This document shows positions 8,863 through 18,657 of a stretch of 64,000 nucleotides of DNA, piece after piece. The position numbers and the translations under genes were made by a program. Position 1 is the stretch's first letter, and the number at the start of each line of letters is the position of its first letter. Under the pieces are notes generated by a model, which saw nothing but the letters and a program-made list of their open reading frames with translations, ran no database searches and was not told the origin of the DNA. This stretch comes from Methylotuvimicrobium sp. KM2 (GTDB lineage: Bacteria; Pseudomonadota; Gammaproteobacteria; Methylococcales; Methylomonadaceae), in contig NZ_CP150634.1 in NCBI RefSeq assembly GCF_038051925.1, positions 186,001 through 250,000 of the forward strand, in the 5' to 3' direction.

Positions 8863-9408
8863 CGTTGGTTTTGAAAATTGTATTCGCATAAATGAAAGCG
8901 ATATGGGCTTGAAATGGCTATGTTCGCGGTAACAATTGGCGCCGCCTCGACATGGACTACATCGGGGCCTCGCGGTCGTGGATTCCTCGTTCCTAGGTTC
9001 TGGATCCTGGCAATTGCTGTCGGGATGGCGATACTGATTTTTTATCCATTAGCGCACACAAGTAATCGAAAAAACAATCGCTTGTGATCTATTTAAAGTA
9101 AGTATTCTCCCAACTCAAATTTAGGATTGCAAAACACTCGTTCGCTCAAGTCCGATTGTGAATATGCATATTTTTAGCGGCACTAGTCAGAGTGTCTTCG
9201 TTAGCGATCATCCAAAAATAATAATGCAGAAATCATATATATAAAAGAACGTTTATTTTAATTATATATATTTGATGAAACTGTTATGGGTTGCTAGTAT
9301 GCCTGCAATTCAATCATTGGGGGTGCTCATGATGCGTTGTATCAGATTTCAAAGTGGTTTATATCCGATCGAAAACTTCCTTTAGATTGCCTACGGAGAT
9401 TTCTTTAA
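8863..9408. other. Intergenic region upstream of dabB
   Basis: No convincing gene. A 57-codon frame (8914-9087) with one hydrophobic segment exists but lacks a ribosome site and recognisable similarity. The part 9220-9290 is very AT rich (TATATATAAAAGAACG... TTATATATATTTG) and is the likely promoter area of the dab-cys operon, but no boxes can be assigned with confidence. Confidence 0.4.
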
Positions 9409-10994
9409 ATGATGACCTTGCTGACTTTTCTTGTAATCGCTGGACCTTTATTGCTGTTTTTACTCGGACTGGCGCCATCAGGGTGGGCCGAACGTAATCC
9501 TTTGAAGTTCGTTCGATTAGCCGAGTCGGTCGCTATAGTGGGTTTAGTTTCTGCAGTACTAGCAACATGGGGTTACTCTGAACACGGACTGATCGAACAA
9601 GGGTTTGCCGGAATCGATATTTACTTCGATGCACTCTCGGCGACGATGTTGATATTGGTTTCCTTCGTGAGCGTCATCGTCATTCGATATTCGCGTAATT
9701 ATTTGGCTGGCGATCCCGGACAGGGACGCTTCATGAAGTGGTTGGCGCTGACGATCGGTGCCGTACTAACGCTGATCGTGTCGGGTAACTTGGTGTTATT
9801 CACGCTGGCCTGGATGGCGACCAGCCTCAAACTCCATCAATTGCTCACTTTTTACTCAGACCGTCCGACAGCACTGATCGTCGCGCGCAAGAAATTCGTG
9901 ATCAGTAGGATCGGCGATCTGTGTCTGATTCTGGCGATGGCGTTAATCTATCAGCGCTTCGGCAGCCTTCGTTTCGGAGAAATTTTCGCGGCGGCCGATA
10001 TCGTATCGACAACTTCTCAGTCTGTCGATGCCGGCAGCGAGTTATCGTGGATCGGCATCTTACTCGTGTTGGGGGCCTTGTTGAAATCCGCACAATTCCC
10101 ATTCCACAGCTGGCTGCCTGAAGTCATGGAGACGCCGACGCCGGTATCGGCATTGATGCACGCAGGCATCATCAACGCCGGCGGTTTTCTGATCGTCCGC
10201 ATGAGCCATGTAATGATACTCGCGCCGTCCGCCTTAGATCTACTTGCAGTCTTCGGAGCAATAACAGCCTTGTTTGGCTCTCTGTGTATGCTGACGCAAA
10301 CCAGTGTCAAAAAGTCGTTGGCCTTCTCGACAGTCGGACAAATGGGCTTCATGATGCTGCAATGCGGTCTGGGAGCCTTCTCATCGGCGATACTGCATAT
10401 CGTCGCGCATTCCTTATACAAAGCGCATGCCTTCCTTTCCAGCGGCAGCATCGTCGATATCGCAAAGGCGTCGTGGGTTCCCTCGTGCGCAAAAAACGCG
10501 ATTCATGGCACTTGTTTAGCGGTTTCGTACTCGCACTGGTGTTGACATTTTCAGTGTCCACGTTGTTCGGCTTCACTTTTTCGAATCACCCGGGTGTCTT
10601 GATTCTGGGCGCCATTCTGCAGATCGCATTGACTTATCTACTCTGGAACGCGATCGAAATTCATATCGGCAAGCGCCTGTTCATACGCGTCGGCATCATT
10701 GCCGGACTCGTATCGGTCGTTTACTTCGCTCTGCAAGCCGCGTTCATCGGGTTATTGCAAAATGCACTGCCGACTGCAGAGCTGGCGAGCGGGCCTTTCG
10801 ACATCGGGCTGTTATTGTTCATATTGATGTCGTTCATGTCGGTGTTATGGCTGCAAGTACGCTTCTCCAGCGGCGATATTGGTTCAGGTTGGCAATCGGC
10901 TTACGTTCATTTTTATAACGGCCTTTATATCAGTAGTTTCGCGAACTTGTTGATTCGCCGCTATTGGCCAGCCAAGTCCCCTCGTCATTCTTGA
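9409..10994 (+). pseudogene. dabB: DabB-type proton-conducting subunit (NuoL/MrpA-like), frameshifted
   Basis: The first frame (9409 to about 10465) encodes the proton-channel core of a NuoL/MrpA-like protein: FPFHSWLPEVMETPTPVSALMHAG, a TSVKKSLAFSTVGQMGFM segment and HSLYKAHAFLSSGS. After SIVDIAK the sequence turns into an unrelated tail and stops at 10545. The natural continuation (GSLVRKKRDSWHLFSGFVLAL and further helices) lies in the frame one base back and ends at 10994. Joined, they give about 527 residues, the usual DabB length, so one base is missing near 10460-10480. It is either a genuine inactivating mutation or a sequencing/assembly error. It precedes dabA by 12 bp. DabB should pass H+ (or Na+) to drive DabA. 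Confidence 0.85.
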
Positions 10995-11006
10995 TCGGAG
11001 CATGCT

Positions 11007-13592
11007 GTGATGAAAAATATAAACGTGTTATCCCAAAGTGCCGATTTCGCCCTGAACGAATCCTTTAACGGGAAACAAGCGGCCGTTCGTCCGCAAATTC
11101 TATCGGCGGCGGCAACCGCGTGCTCTTATGTGCCGCCCCTCTGGCCTTTGAAGCAATTCGTTGCGGTCAATCCATTCCTCGGCTTGTTGCCGCAACATTT
11201 TTCTCAGGCCAATGCCTTCATGAGCCGGGCGGCGCACAAGGATTTACTGATGCCGGCGGATTTTTACGTGAATCAACTCGCCGCCGGGCGTATCGCCGAT
11301 GCCGATCTGGCTAAAGCGTTGGCCCTATTCGACAAGAACGGTGAATTCGGGTCGGTCGATGACGTCAAGGCCCGCTTATGTTCGATGCCGAACGAGGCGC
11401 ACGCCGGCAAGCATGCCATACATACGGTTGCCGATTTGATCGATTCGGAACTGGGGACCGACTGGACTGCATTCGTCATCGATGAAATTTCGAAATGGTG
11501 TGCGGCCTATTTCGACGAGGGTCAATCGTCCTGGCGCATGCCTTGGTCTTCGCTGCCGTTATTCGAAGCTTGGAAGCAAGCCGCGAGCATTGATCGCAAT
11601 GCGGAAATTCACGGCATCAAAGGATTTCGCGACTTCGTTCGCACGTTGCCGGACGAGCCATTGCAGGCAATTGATTTCGTATTGCGGAGTATTCACGTTT
11701 CCGAAGCGAACCTGACGGATTTTTTTCACCGGCAATTGCTGACGGTCGGCGGCTGGAGCGCCTATATTCAATACCGAGTTCGGGAATCCGGCATGCAAGG
11801 TCATGACGACGATACGCTGCTGCATTTGCTTGCGATCAGACTGGTTTGGGACCGGGCTCTCCAAATGAACTACTACGAAAAATTACCGGCCTTGGATAAT
11901 GTCATCGAGATCGAGCCGACCGAACCGGGCGTTTCGGAAAAATTGAGACTGCTGATGCAACAAGCTTATGAAATCGGTATTCAACGAAAGCTTGTCGACA
12001 AATTAACGTCGCCCGACAAGCTTAAAGCGCAACCTCTCCCTAAAGCCATTAAGAACAAAGCGGTTCAAGCCGTTTTCTGTATCGATGTCCGCTCCGAGGT
12101 TTACCGCAGAGCTCTGGAGACCGCATCGCCAAGAATCGAAACCTTCGGCTTTGCAGGCTTTTTCGGCTTCCCAATCGAATATATACGCTTAGGCCATCAA
12201 CACGGTGCCGCGCATTGCCCGGTCTTGTTAACGCCGAAATACCGCATCCGCGAAAGCCTTATCAATGCGACGGTCGAAGAGTTAAGCGATGCTCTTAATA
12301 AGCGTTGGTCCATTAAACGCTTCAATAAAATATGGAAATCGTTCAAGACATCGGCCGTATCATGCTATTCCTATGTCGAAATCGCAGGCTTGGCATTCGG
12401 CGTCAAACTGCTGACCGACAGTTTCGGTCTGACCCGGACCGTCACGAAGCCGGGCACCGAAGGCTTGAACGCAACTTCGGTGCTCCGTCTCGGCCCTCAA
12501 ATCACTCGCCAACGCGGACGCCTGGTAGCGACCGGCAAAGTCGTCGAAACCGGTCTACGTTTGACCGATAAGGTCGAATTAGCCAAAAACGCCTTGCGCG
12601 GCATGGGTTTGACTTCGGATTTCGCTCGACTGGTTTTGCTGTGCGGACATGGCAGTACGACAGTCAACAATCCCTATGCCGCAGGCCTCGATTGCGGAGC
12701 ATGCGGCGGTCATAGCGGCGAAGCGAATGCCCGTGTTGCAGCGGCGATACTCAATGATGTATCGGTCAGAGCGGGCTTGGCAAGCCAAGGCATCGACATT
12801 CCGCCCGATACTTGGTTTCTGGCAGGGCTTCATGACACGACGACCGACGAACTGCGTCTGTTCGATCTCGATTATCTGCCTTCCGGATACGAAAAAGACA
12901 TTGCCTGCCTTCAAGAATGGTTGTCCGACGCATCCGAATTGGCGAGAACCGAACGTTCCGTTCTACTGGGCATTGGCGAGACTCATTCCCAAAAGATCGA
13001 AAAGCATATTACGGCGCGCAGCCGGGATTGGTCGCAGGTGCGTCCGGAATGGGGCCTGGCCGGTAATGCGGCCTTCATCGCCGCACCCAGGGAAAGAACC
13101 CGTCAGGTAAAGCTTAACGGAAGAGTCTTTTTGCATAATTACGATTTCAAACAAGACTCGGATGGTTCTATTTTAGAATTGATCATGACGGCGCCTTTGG
13201 TCGTCGCGAGCTGGATCAACCTGCAGTATTACGCATCGACGGTCGATAACCGTCTGTTCGGCAGCGGCAACAAGGTCCTTCATAACGTGGTCGGCACGAT
13301 CGGCGTACTCGAAGGTAACGGCGGCGATCTACGGGCCGGCTTGCCCTGGCAATCGCTGCATGACGGCTGCAAATTCGTGCACGAACCGGTCCGCTTGAGT
13401 GTCTTCATCGAAGCGCCCAGATCGGCAATAGATTCGGTCATAGTCAAACACGAAACCGTCAGACAATTGACCGATAATCAATGGCTTCATTTGTTCAGTA
13501 TCGAAAACGACGGTGACTGTTACTTCAGATACCTGGGGCAAAACCGTTGGGAACAGGAAAACGAAAGCAGCGAAGAGGTTTGTCATGTTTAA
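11007..13592 (+). CDS. dabA: DabA (DUF2309/UPF0753), inorganic-carbon transporter subunit
   Basis: 861 residues. It carries the beta-carbonic-anhydrase-like zinc site of DabA: C358 and D360 in VFCIDVRSE, H548 in LLCGHGS and C563 in GLDCGACGG. The C-x-D pair and the 15-residue spacing between His and Cys match the arrangement described for Halothiobacillus DabA. Together with DabB it is thought to convert CO2 vectorially into cytosolic bicarbonate using an ion gradient. The start is GTG 11007 or ATG 11010, with GGAG 8-11 bp upstream. Its last 8 bases overlap cysD, so translation is probably coupled. Function here depends on whether the dabB frameshift is real. Confidence 0.92.
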   Translation: MMKNINVLSQSADFALNESFNGKQAAVRPQILSAAATACSYVPPLWPLKQFVAVNPFLGLLPQHFSQANAFMSRAAHKDLLMPADFYVNQLAAGRIADADLAKALALFDKNGEFGSVDDVKARLCSMPNEAHAGKHAIHTVADLIDSELGTDWTAFVIDEISKWCAAYFDEGQSSWRMPWSSLPLFEAWKQAASIDRNAEIHGIKGFRDFVRTLPDEPLQAIDFVLRSIHVSEANLTDFFHRQLLTVGGWSAYIQYRVRESGMQGHDDDTLLHLLAIRLVWDRALQMNYYEKLPALDNVIEIEPTEPGVSEKLRLLMQQAYEIGIQRKLVDKLTSPDKLKAQPLPKAIKNKAVQAVFCIDVRSEVYRRALETASPRIETFGFAGFFGFPIEYIRLGHQHGAAHCPVLLTPKYRIRESLINATVEELSDALNKRWSIKRFNKIWKSFKTSAVSCYSYVEIAGLAFGVKLLTDSFGLTRTVTKPGTEGLNATSVLRLGPQITRQRGRLVATGKVVETGLRLTDKVELAKNALRGMGLTSDFARLVLLCGHGSTTVNNPYAAGLDCGACGGHSGEANARVAAAILNDVSVRAGLASQGIDIPPDTWFLAGLHDTTTDELRLFDLDYLPSGYEKDIACLQEWLSDASELARTERSVLLGIGETHSQKIEKHITARSRDWSQVRPEWGLAGNAAFIAAPRERTRQVKLNGRVFLHNYDFKQDSDGSILELIMTAPLVVASWINLQYYASTVDNRLFGSGNKVLHNVVGTIGVLEGNGGDLRAGLPWQSLHDGCKFVHEPVRLSVFIEAPRSAIDSVIVKHETVRQLTDNQWLHLFSIENDGDCYFRYLGQNRWEQENESSEEVCHV

Positions 13593-14538
13593 ATCGAATC
13601 GATATGAAAGAGCAGACGCAGGATGCGTACAAACGACTTCGGATGCACAGCGCCATTTGGACTGGCTCGAATCGGAAGCGATGTTCATTTTGCGGGAGGT
13701 CGCGGCCGAATTCAAAAACCCCGTCTTGCTTTTCTCCGGCGGCAAGGATTCGGCGGTACTGTTGCATCTGGCTTACAAAGCTTTTCATCCCGAAAAGATC
13801 GGATTCGTATTGCTGCACATCGATACCGGCCATAATTACGGCGAAGTCATCGAATACCGCGACCGCATCGCAGAGCACTACGCCTGTTCGCTGCACGTCC
13901 GCAGCGTCGAGGATTCGATCCGGCGCGGTACCGTGCGTTTGCGTGATCCCCTCGAATCGCGTAACGCCCATCAATCGGTGACGCTGCTCGAAGCGATCGA
14001 AGAACTGGCGTTCGACGTTTGTTTGGGCGGAGCGAGACGCGACGAGGAAAAAGCCAGGGCCAAAGAGCGCATCTTCAGTCTGCGCGACGAATTCGGTCAA
14101 TGGGACCCGAAAAATCAACGCCCGGAACTTTGGATGTTGTTCAATACGCGGATTCGCCCCGGCGAGCACATGAGAGTCTTTCCCCTTTCGAATTGGACCG
14201 AGCTCGATATCTGGCAATATATCGAGCGTGAAGGCGTCGAATTACCGCCGCTCTATTTCGCTCACGACCGCACCGTGGTCCGGCGCGGCGAGATCTTGGC
14301 TCCGGTGACCGAAATCACACCGGCGAAACCGGGTGAGACAACCGAAACGGTACGCTGCCGGTTCAGAACCGTCGGAGACATTTCATGCACCGCGCCGGTC
14401 GAATCGACAGCGGTCACGATAGACGAAATCATCGCCGAAATCCGATCGTGCCGAATCACCGAACGCGGCGCGACGCGGCTCGACGATCGGGCCTCGGAGG
14501 CTGCGATGGAACAACGTAAAAAAGAAGGGTATTTCTGA
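13585..14538 (+). CDS. cysD: Sulfate adenylyltransferase subunit 2
   Basis: 317 residues from ATG 13585, preceded by AGAGG and overlapping the dabA end by 8 bp. The frame is open further upstream, but that part only shadows dabA. PP-loop motif SGGKDS at residues 51-56. Later CLGGARRDEEKARAKER and FPLSNWTELDIWQYI are typical CysD stretches. With CysN it makes adenosine 5'-phosphosulfate from ATP and sulfate, driven by GTP hydrolysis. The stop overlaps the cysN start (TGATG). No kinase or reductase gene of the pathway is nearby. Confidence 0.95.
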   Translation: MFKSNRYERADAGCVQTTSDAQRHLDWLESEAMFILREVAAEFKNPVLLFSGGKDSAVLLHLAYKAFHPEKIGFVLLHIDTGHNYGEVIEYRDRIAEHYACSLHVRSVEDSIRRGTVRLRDPLESRNAHQSVTLLEAIEELAFDVCLGGARRDEEKARAKERIFSLRDEFGQWDPKNQRPELWMLFNTRIRPGEHMRVFPLSNWTELDIWQYIEREGVELPPLYFAHDRTVVRRGEILAPVTEITPAKPGETTETVRCRFRTVGDISCTAPVESTAVTIDEIIAEIRSCRITERGATRLDDRASEAAMEQRKKEGYF

Positions 14539-15860
14539 TGAACGCGCCACTGACTCAAAACCCGACTGCATCGGCAAGCGGCAACACCGCGAAAAACTCA
14601 CTACGTTTCATTACCGCGGGCAGCGTCGACGACGGCAAGAGCTCGCTGATCGGACGGCTGCTTTACGACACGCAAAGCATTCATAGCGACCAAATAACAG
14701 CGATACAACAAACATCCGCTAAGCGCGGTTTGAGCGAACTGGATTTATCGTTGCTGACCGACGGTCTGCAAGCCGAACGCGAACAAGGCATCACGATCGA
14801 TATCGCTTACCGTTATTTCAACACCGAACAGCGTAAATTCATCATCGGCGATGCGCCTGGACACGAGCAATATACGCGGAACATGGTCACGGCGGCATCG
14901 ACGGCGGACCTAGCGATATTGTTGGTCGACGCGCGTAAAGGCGTCGTGACGCAAACGCGTCGTCACACATATCTGGCTCATCTGTTGGGCGTCAACGAGA
15001 TCGTGCTGGCCGTCAATAAAATGGATCTGGTCGACTGGCGTCAAGGCGTCTATGAGGCGATTCGGGACGATTATCTGGCATTCGCCGCCTCCCTTGGCAT
15101 CGAGCAAATTTGCACACTGCCGATCTGCGCATTGAAAGGCGACAACATCGTGCAGGCTAGCCGATCGATGAATTGGTACGATGGGCCGACATTGATCGAC
15201 TATTTGAATCGTGTTTCCGCACACCGCGATAGGTCAGAAAATCCGTTGCGTTTTCCGGTGCAGCGGGTCGCACGAGTGAAGCTCGGAAACGGTTCATCAA
15301 TAGAAAACGATGACTTCAACACAGAGTTTCGCGGTTATCAAGGCACATTGGCATCAGGAATGCTGGTAGTTGGCGATGAAGTACTAGCATTGCCGTCCGG
15401 ACTCGCGGCAAAAATAAAATCGGTTAAGCTGGCCAACCAATCTCTACCGCACGCGACTCCCGATCTCTCTATTGTCGTTGAATTAGATAGAGAGATCGAT
15501 ATATCGCGAGGAGACATGCTGGTCGCTAAGAACGATCTGCCGGAGACGGTGCGTGAAATTCATGCCGATATTTGCTGGCTTTCCGAAGAACCGCTGAACA
15601 CTCGGCGCAAATATCTTATCAAGCATACGACGCGCACGGTCCGTTGTCTGTTTTCAGGCTTGCAATATCGAGTGGATGTGAATACGTTGCAAAAACATCT
15701 AAAACCGAGCGACATCGTGATGAATGATATCGTCAGAGTCGAACTGAAGCTACAACAACCGCTGTTTGTCGATCATTATGCGGAAAACCGCGTTACCGGC
15801 AGTTTCATTATCATCGACGAAGCCACTCATGCTACTGTCGCGGCAGGCGTGATCGCCTAA
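14538..15860 (+). CDS. cysN: Sulfate adenylyltransferase subunit 1 (GTPase)
   Basis: 440 residues, slightly short for CysN (usually about 470) and without a fused APS kinase domain. GTPase motifs: P-loop GSVDDGKS (28-35), switch-II DAPGHE (105-110), NKMD (160-163). The EF-Tu-like beta-barrel domains follow and end in FIIIDEATHATVAAGVI. It forms the regulatory partner of CysD. Start and cysD stop overlap in TGATG. It is the last gene of the dabB-dabA-cysD-cysN unit; relics of other genes begin 40 bp downstream. Confidence 0.95.
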   Translation: MNAPLTQNPTASASGNTAKNSLRFITAGSVDDGKSSLIGRLLYDTQSIHSDQITAIQQTSAKRGLSELDLSLLTDGLQAEREQGITIDIAYRYFNTEQRKFIIGDAPGHEQYTRNMVTAASTADLAILLVDARKGVVTQTRRHTYLAHLLGVNEIVLAVNKMDLVDWRQGVYEAIRDDYLAFAASLGIEQICTLPICALKGDNIVQASRSMNWYDGPTLIDYLNRVSAHRDRSENPLRFPVQRVARVKLGNGSSIENDDFNTEFRGYQGTLASGMLVVGDEVLALPSGLAAKIKSVKLANQSLPHATPDLSIVVELDREIDISRGDMLVAKNDLPETVREIHADICWLSEEPLNTRRKYLIKHTTRTVRCLFSGLQYRVDVNTLQKHLKPSDIVMNDIVRVELKLQQPLFVDHYAENRVTGSFIIIDEATHATVAAGVIA

Positions 15861-15900
15861 AGGGACGAGAGTATTTTGGAAGTATTCCGTTCAGTTTTAA

Positions 15901-16020
15901 TTAGCTCATCAATAGTGCTAGTAATCCTGTAGGTAGTTCTATTGTCTCTAGTTGATTATGTTTAGTAATTTTGACGCGAGTGTCTTGCTTTAGTGACCAG
16001 CCATCTTTAAGTCGGTTCTT
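15901..16020 (-). pseudogene. 39-codon 3' tail of an unidentified gene
   Basis: A minus-strand frame runs open from 16020 to TAA at 15901-15903 and reads KNRLKDGWSLKQDTRVKITK followed by HNQLETIELPTGLLALLMS. Composition and a clean stop suggest the C-terminus of a real protein. There is an in-frame stop just upstream and no start. I cannot name the family; a transposase tail is possible. It lies in the scar between cysN and the duplicated tpm tail. Confidence 0.35.
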
Positions 16021-16023
16021 TTA

Positions 16024-16119
16024 GGAGTTTTATTAGACGATTTGGCCTATACCGCAGGTAGCGACGGTTTTCGCGATCTTCGTGTTAAGGATCGAAACGG
16101 CGCCGGGTTGAATTATTAA
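16024..16119 (+). pseudogene. Relic of a DUF3999-type gene
   Basis: The frame reads GVLLDDLAYTAGSDGFRDLR then VKDRNGAG. It aligns with GVTLDESIYNAAGDDYRDLR and IKDRNGVE in the intact DUF3999 protein at 25472-26839. Nucleotides are similar but not identical, so it stems from a diverged paralogue. Only about 27 codons survive. The frame runs into TTGAATTATTAAT, a word also present at about 22790 next to an ISL3 relic. Confidence 0.6.
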
Positions 16120-16139
16120 TTAAACCTGAATCCTTTTTG

Positions 16140-16230
16140 CACCGAGGATATATTGTCTAAAGAGCCTCGTTTTCGGGAAAGAGGCTTAAGTCGTTTGCAA
16201 GAACAGGTCTATGTCTTGACGGTTCTATAA
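16140..16230 (+). pseudogene. Duplicated 3' end of tpm
   Basis: Nearly identical to 8506-8596 (about two differences), including the TAA stop. Only the last about 30 codons are present. It directly precedes the 3' end of the intact beta-helix gene, so the ancestral order tpm > < beta-helix is preserved here. Confidence 0.85.
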
Positions 16231-17379
16231 TCCACCGTCAAATGCAAAAGCGCCGATATCGATCGGGTCTCGTTTCCGCCGCGCTTCTCGATTCAGCGGA
16301 TGGCGATATTGAAATTCCGGATGAAGCGAAACGCCGCTAGAACTCATGCCCGGAGCGGTGCCTCTTCTTATCGCCGGAGAGCCGGGCAAAAGACGATAAT
16401 CGAAAGCGTCACGATCGACAAAACCGCCATCCTTAATCGTCAGGTTGTGGCGTTGCCGCCCGGAGCCTTGCAACGGAATAACGTTATCGACCAGTAAATT
16501 ATTGATCGAGACCACTTCGACGTTTGCGTGATTATGAATGAACACGCCGCGGCTGCGATCGTTGACGAAAGTGTTGTTCACCGCATAGAGATTTTGATCT
16601 GAATTGCCCCGGCTGTATTCTCCGGCATAGGCAATGGCCGTCCAATTATCAGAGCGGGGGCTTTGCCGCAGCACATTGCCGATAATGAAAGCATCGCCGC
16701 CGTTCGGTAGGTCGATCAAATAACTCGACGCGCCGTGCTCGTCGGAAATGCGGTTGTAAAGCAGATAATTTTCCCGCGCCCGCGATTTAACGTTATGACC
16801 GGTTACGGCATCATGGATGTAACAATTACGCAGCGTAAAGCGTCGAATAGCGCCGATATAAATGTTGTGCCCCAACTTGCCGTGACGACGAAAATCGACC
16901 GTATTGTCATTGAACTCGGAACCTTCGATCAAAATATCGCTAAGCGGATTCGAGCCGGTCAAAATCCCCATTTGGTTATCATGAAAATGCGCATTGCGAA
17001 CCGTCAAATGCGTTCCTTCAAAGCGTATGCCTGCCCCATTCAAACTCGCCACAGCCGCGCCGGAAAATTCGATATTCTCGACAACGACATTATTACCTTT
17101 GATGACCCAAATGGCTTTGCCTTCGGCGGATTTTCCAAAAGCCTGAAGATGCGCCCGCCCGCCGGAGCTGCGTAATGTCAAACGATGCTGCCGCCAAACC
17201 GTGACATCGCCCGAATAGATGCCGGCATCGATGTTTACGGTATCTCCGTTCTTGGCGATTCTTGCCGCATCGCTGGGTTGCTTCAAGATTCGCTCGGGGC
17301 CGACCGACAACGTGGCGCTCACGCTTTTGGCTGGGCAACTGAGCAGTAAGGCAGAGATGGCCGGAATAAATATTTTCAT
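16225..17379 (-). CDS. Secreted right-handed beta-helix repeat protein
   Basis: 384 residues with a signal peptide (MKIFIPAISALLLSC..., cleavage near SVSA). The body is a series of parallel-beta-helix rungs with recurring NxxxxN/VENIEF/LRNCYIHD patterns, as in pectate-lyase-like/PbH1 and NosD-type proteins. No catalytic triad can be assigned. It may act on, or bind, polysaccharide at the cell surface (inference). The end overlaps the duplicated tpm tail. A near-identical internal fragment lies at 8603-8862. The aquaporin gene starts divergently 324 bp away. Confidence 0.75.
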   Translation of the reverse strand: MKIFIPAISALLLSCPAKSVSATLSVGPERILKQPSDAARIAKNGDTVNIDAGIYSGDVTVWRQHRLTLRSSGGRAHLQAFGKSAEGKAIWVIKGNNVVVENIEFSGAAVASLNGAGIRFEGTHLTVRNAHFHDNQMGILTGSNPLSDILIEGSEFNDNTVDFRRHGKLGHNIYIGAIRRFTLRNCYIHDAVTGHNVKSRARENYLLYNRISDEHGASSYLIDLPNGGDAFIIGNVLRQSPRSDNWTAIAYAGEYSRGNSDQNLYAVNNTFVNDRSRGVFIHNHANVEVVSINNLLVDNVIPLQGSGRQRHNLTIKDGGFVDRDAFDYRLLPGSPAIRRGTAPGMSSSGVSLHPEFQYRHPLNREARRKRDPIDIGAFAFDGGL

Positions 17380-17703
17380 AATGTTTTCAATTTGGTAAAT
17401 GACGGCGCGTCCGTCCGCTGTGATTGAAGTTTAATCCAAGAACTTAAAGAACGTAGTAAACCCACGAACGTGCGAAATCGATCTGTCGATTTATCCGAAG
17501 AAGAGTTGAGCATAGGAGCATCATCAATGATATTACTCGGGTATGTTTCAATACAATTTGCTACCTCTCTAACATAAACTTTGCTATATTTCTTCTAACC
17601 AGTTCACAGAGGAGAGCATTCCGCGCCCAGTATCTTACATGTAGCATTTGGACTTATAACAATACCAACAATAAGCTTTTAAGCAGTCCGGGGAGATTTA
17701 ATC
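17380..17703. promoter_or_regulatory. Divergent intergenic region beta-helix / aquaporin
   Basis: 324 bp between two divergent starts. It ends in GGGGAGATTTAATC, a strong ribosome site for the aquaporin ATG at 17704. No repeats or clear promoter boxes can be named, but both promoters must lie here. Confidence 0.4.
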
Positions 17704-18444
17704 ATGACACTATCAAAAAAATTAGGCGCCGAATTTATCGGTACATTTTGGCTGGTTCTCGGCGGTTGCGGGAGCGCCGTACTTGCCGCGGCTTTTCCCG
17801 AAGTAGGCATCGGTCTTACCGGCGTTTCCTTTGCTTTCGGTTTAACAGTATTGACCATGGCCTATGCCATCGGTCATATTTCAGGCTGTCACCTAAATCC
17901 CGCCGTTTCGATCGGCCTGTGGTCCGGCGGACGCTTCTCGGCTGGCGAACTCGGGCCTTATATAGCCGCGCAAGTGTTAGGCGGCATTACCGGAGCGGTC
18001 GTGCTTTATATTATCGCGACAGGTAAAGCGGGATTCGATGTAAGCGGCGGATTTGCATCGAACGGGTATGGAGAGCATTCGCCCGGAGGTTATAGTTTGA
18101 CGTCTGCATTGACTACAGAAGTAGTCATGACTTTCATGTTTTTGATCATCATTCTCGGTGCAACCGATAAACGGGCGCCGGCTGGTTTTGCTCCGATAGC
18201 CATCGGGCTGGGTCTCACGCTCATCCATCTAATCAGCATTCCGGTTACGAATACCTCGGTTAATCCGGCTCGTAGTACCGCAGTCGCTATTTTCGTAGGC
18301 GACTGGGCGGTCGCACAACTCTGGTTGTTCTGGATTGCTCCTATCGTTGGCGCCAGTCTTGCGGGATTGTTCTACCGCTGGCTCGGGAGCGAAAAAACCG
18401 CCGATTCTGAAGATAAGTCGTGGGTTGAATTGCCGGAAGTTTGA
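17704..18444 (+). CDS. aqpZ: Aquaporin Z-type water channel
   Basis: 246 residues, six membrane helices, with the two NPA boxes at N65-A67 and N187-A189. Selectivity-filter residues fit AqpZ: H175 in TLIHLIS and R190 after the second NPA, which indicates a narrow water-selective pore. The start has a strong GGGGAG ribosome site 8-9 bp upstream. Rapid osmotic water flux is the expected role. Confidence 0.94.
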   Translation: MTLSKKLGAEFIGTFWLVLGGCGSAVLAAAFPEVGIGLTGVSFAFGLTVLTMAYAIGHISGCHLNPAVSIGLWSGGRFSAGELGPYIAAQVLGGITGAVVLYIIATGKAGFDVSGGFASNGYGEHSPGGYSLTSALTTEVVMTFMFLIIILGATDKRAPAGFAPIAIGLGLTLIHLISIPVTNTSVNPARSTAVAIFVGDWAVAQLWLFWIAPIVGASLAGLFYRWLGSEKTADSEDKSWVELPEV

Positions 18445-18657
18445 ATCAATACATAAAACAAAAAGGTTCCGTAAAGGACATGGAGTGCCAAGGATGGCAG
18501 AGTTTCTATCACATGTCGATGCCGGCAACGCTGTTCCCTCCTTCTAACAGGCGATCTATTGTCAGTCATCAAGGCGACATTTCCGCCGTTTCGTAAATAC
18601 TCGAAGTGAGCGAAAAAAGAGCGAAGAAGGTCATGTGCGTGATCAGTCGCACCGTGA

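Noticed and set aside
13513-13584. N-terminal extension of CysD
   Set aside because: The 24 extra codons are the out-of-frame shadow of dabA; the ATG at 13585 has a ribosome site and gives the family's normal length.
18480-18657. Possible functional upstream part of the IS4 transposase
   Set aside because: Multiple stops in all frames and no catalytic motif; treated as degenerate.
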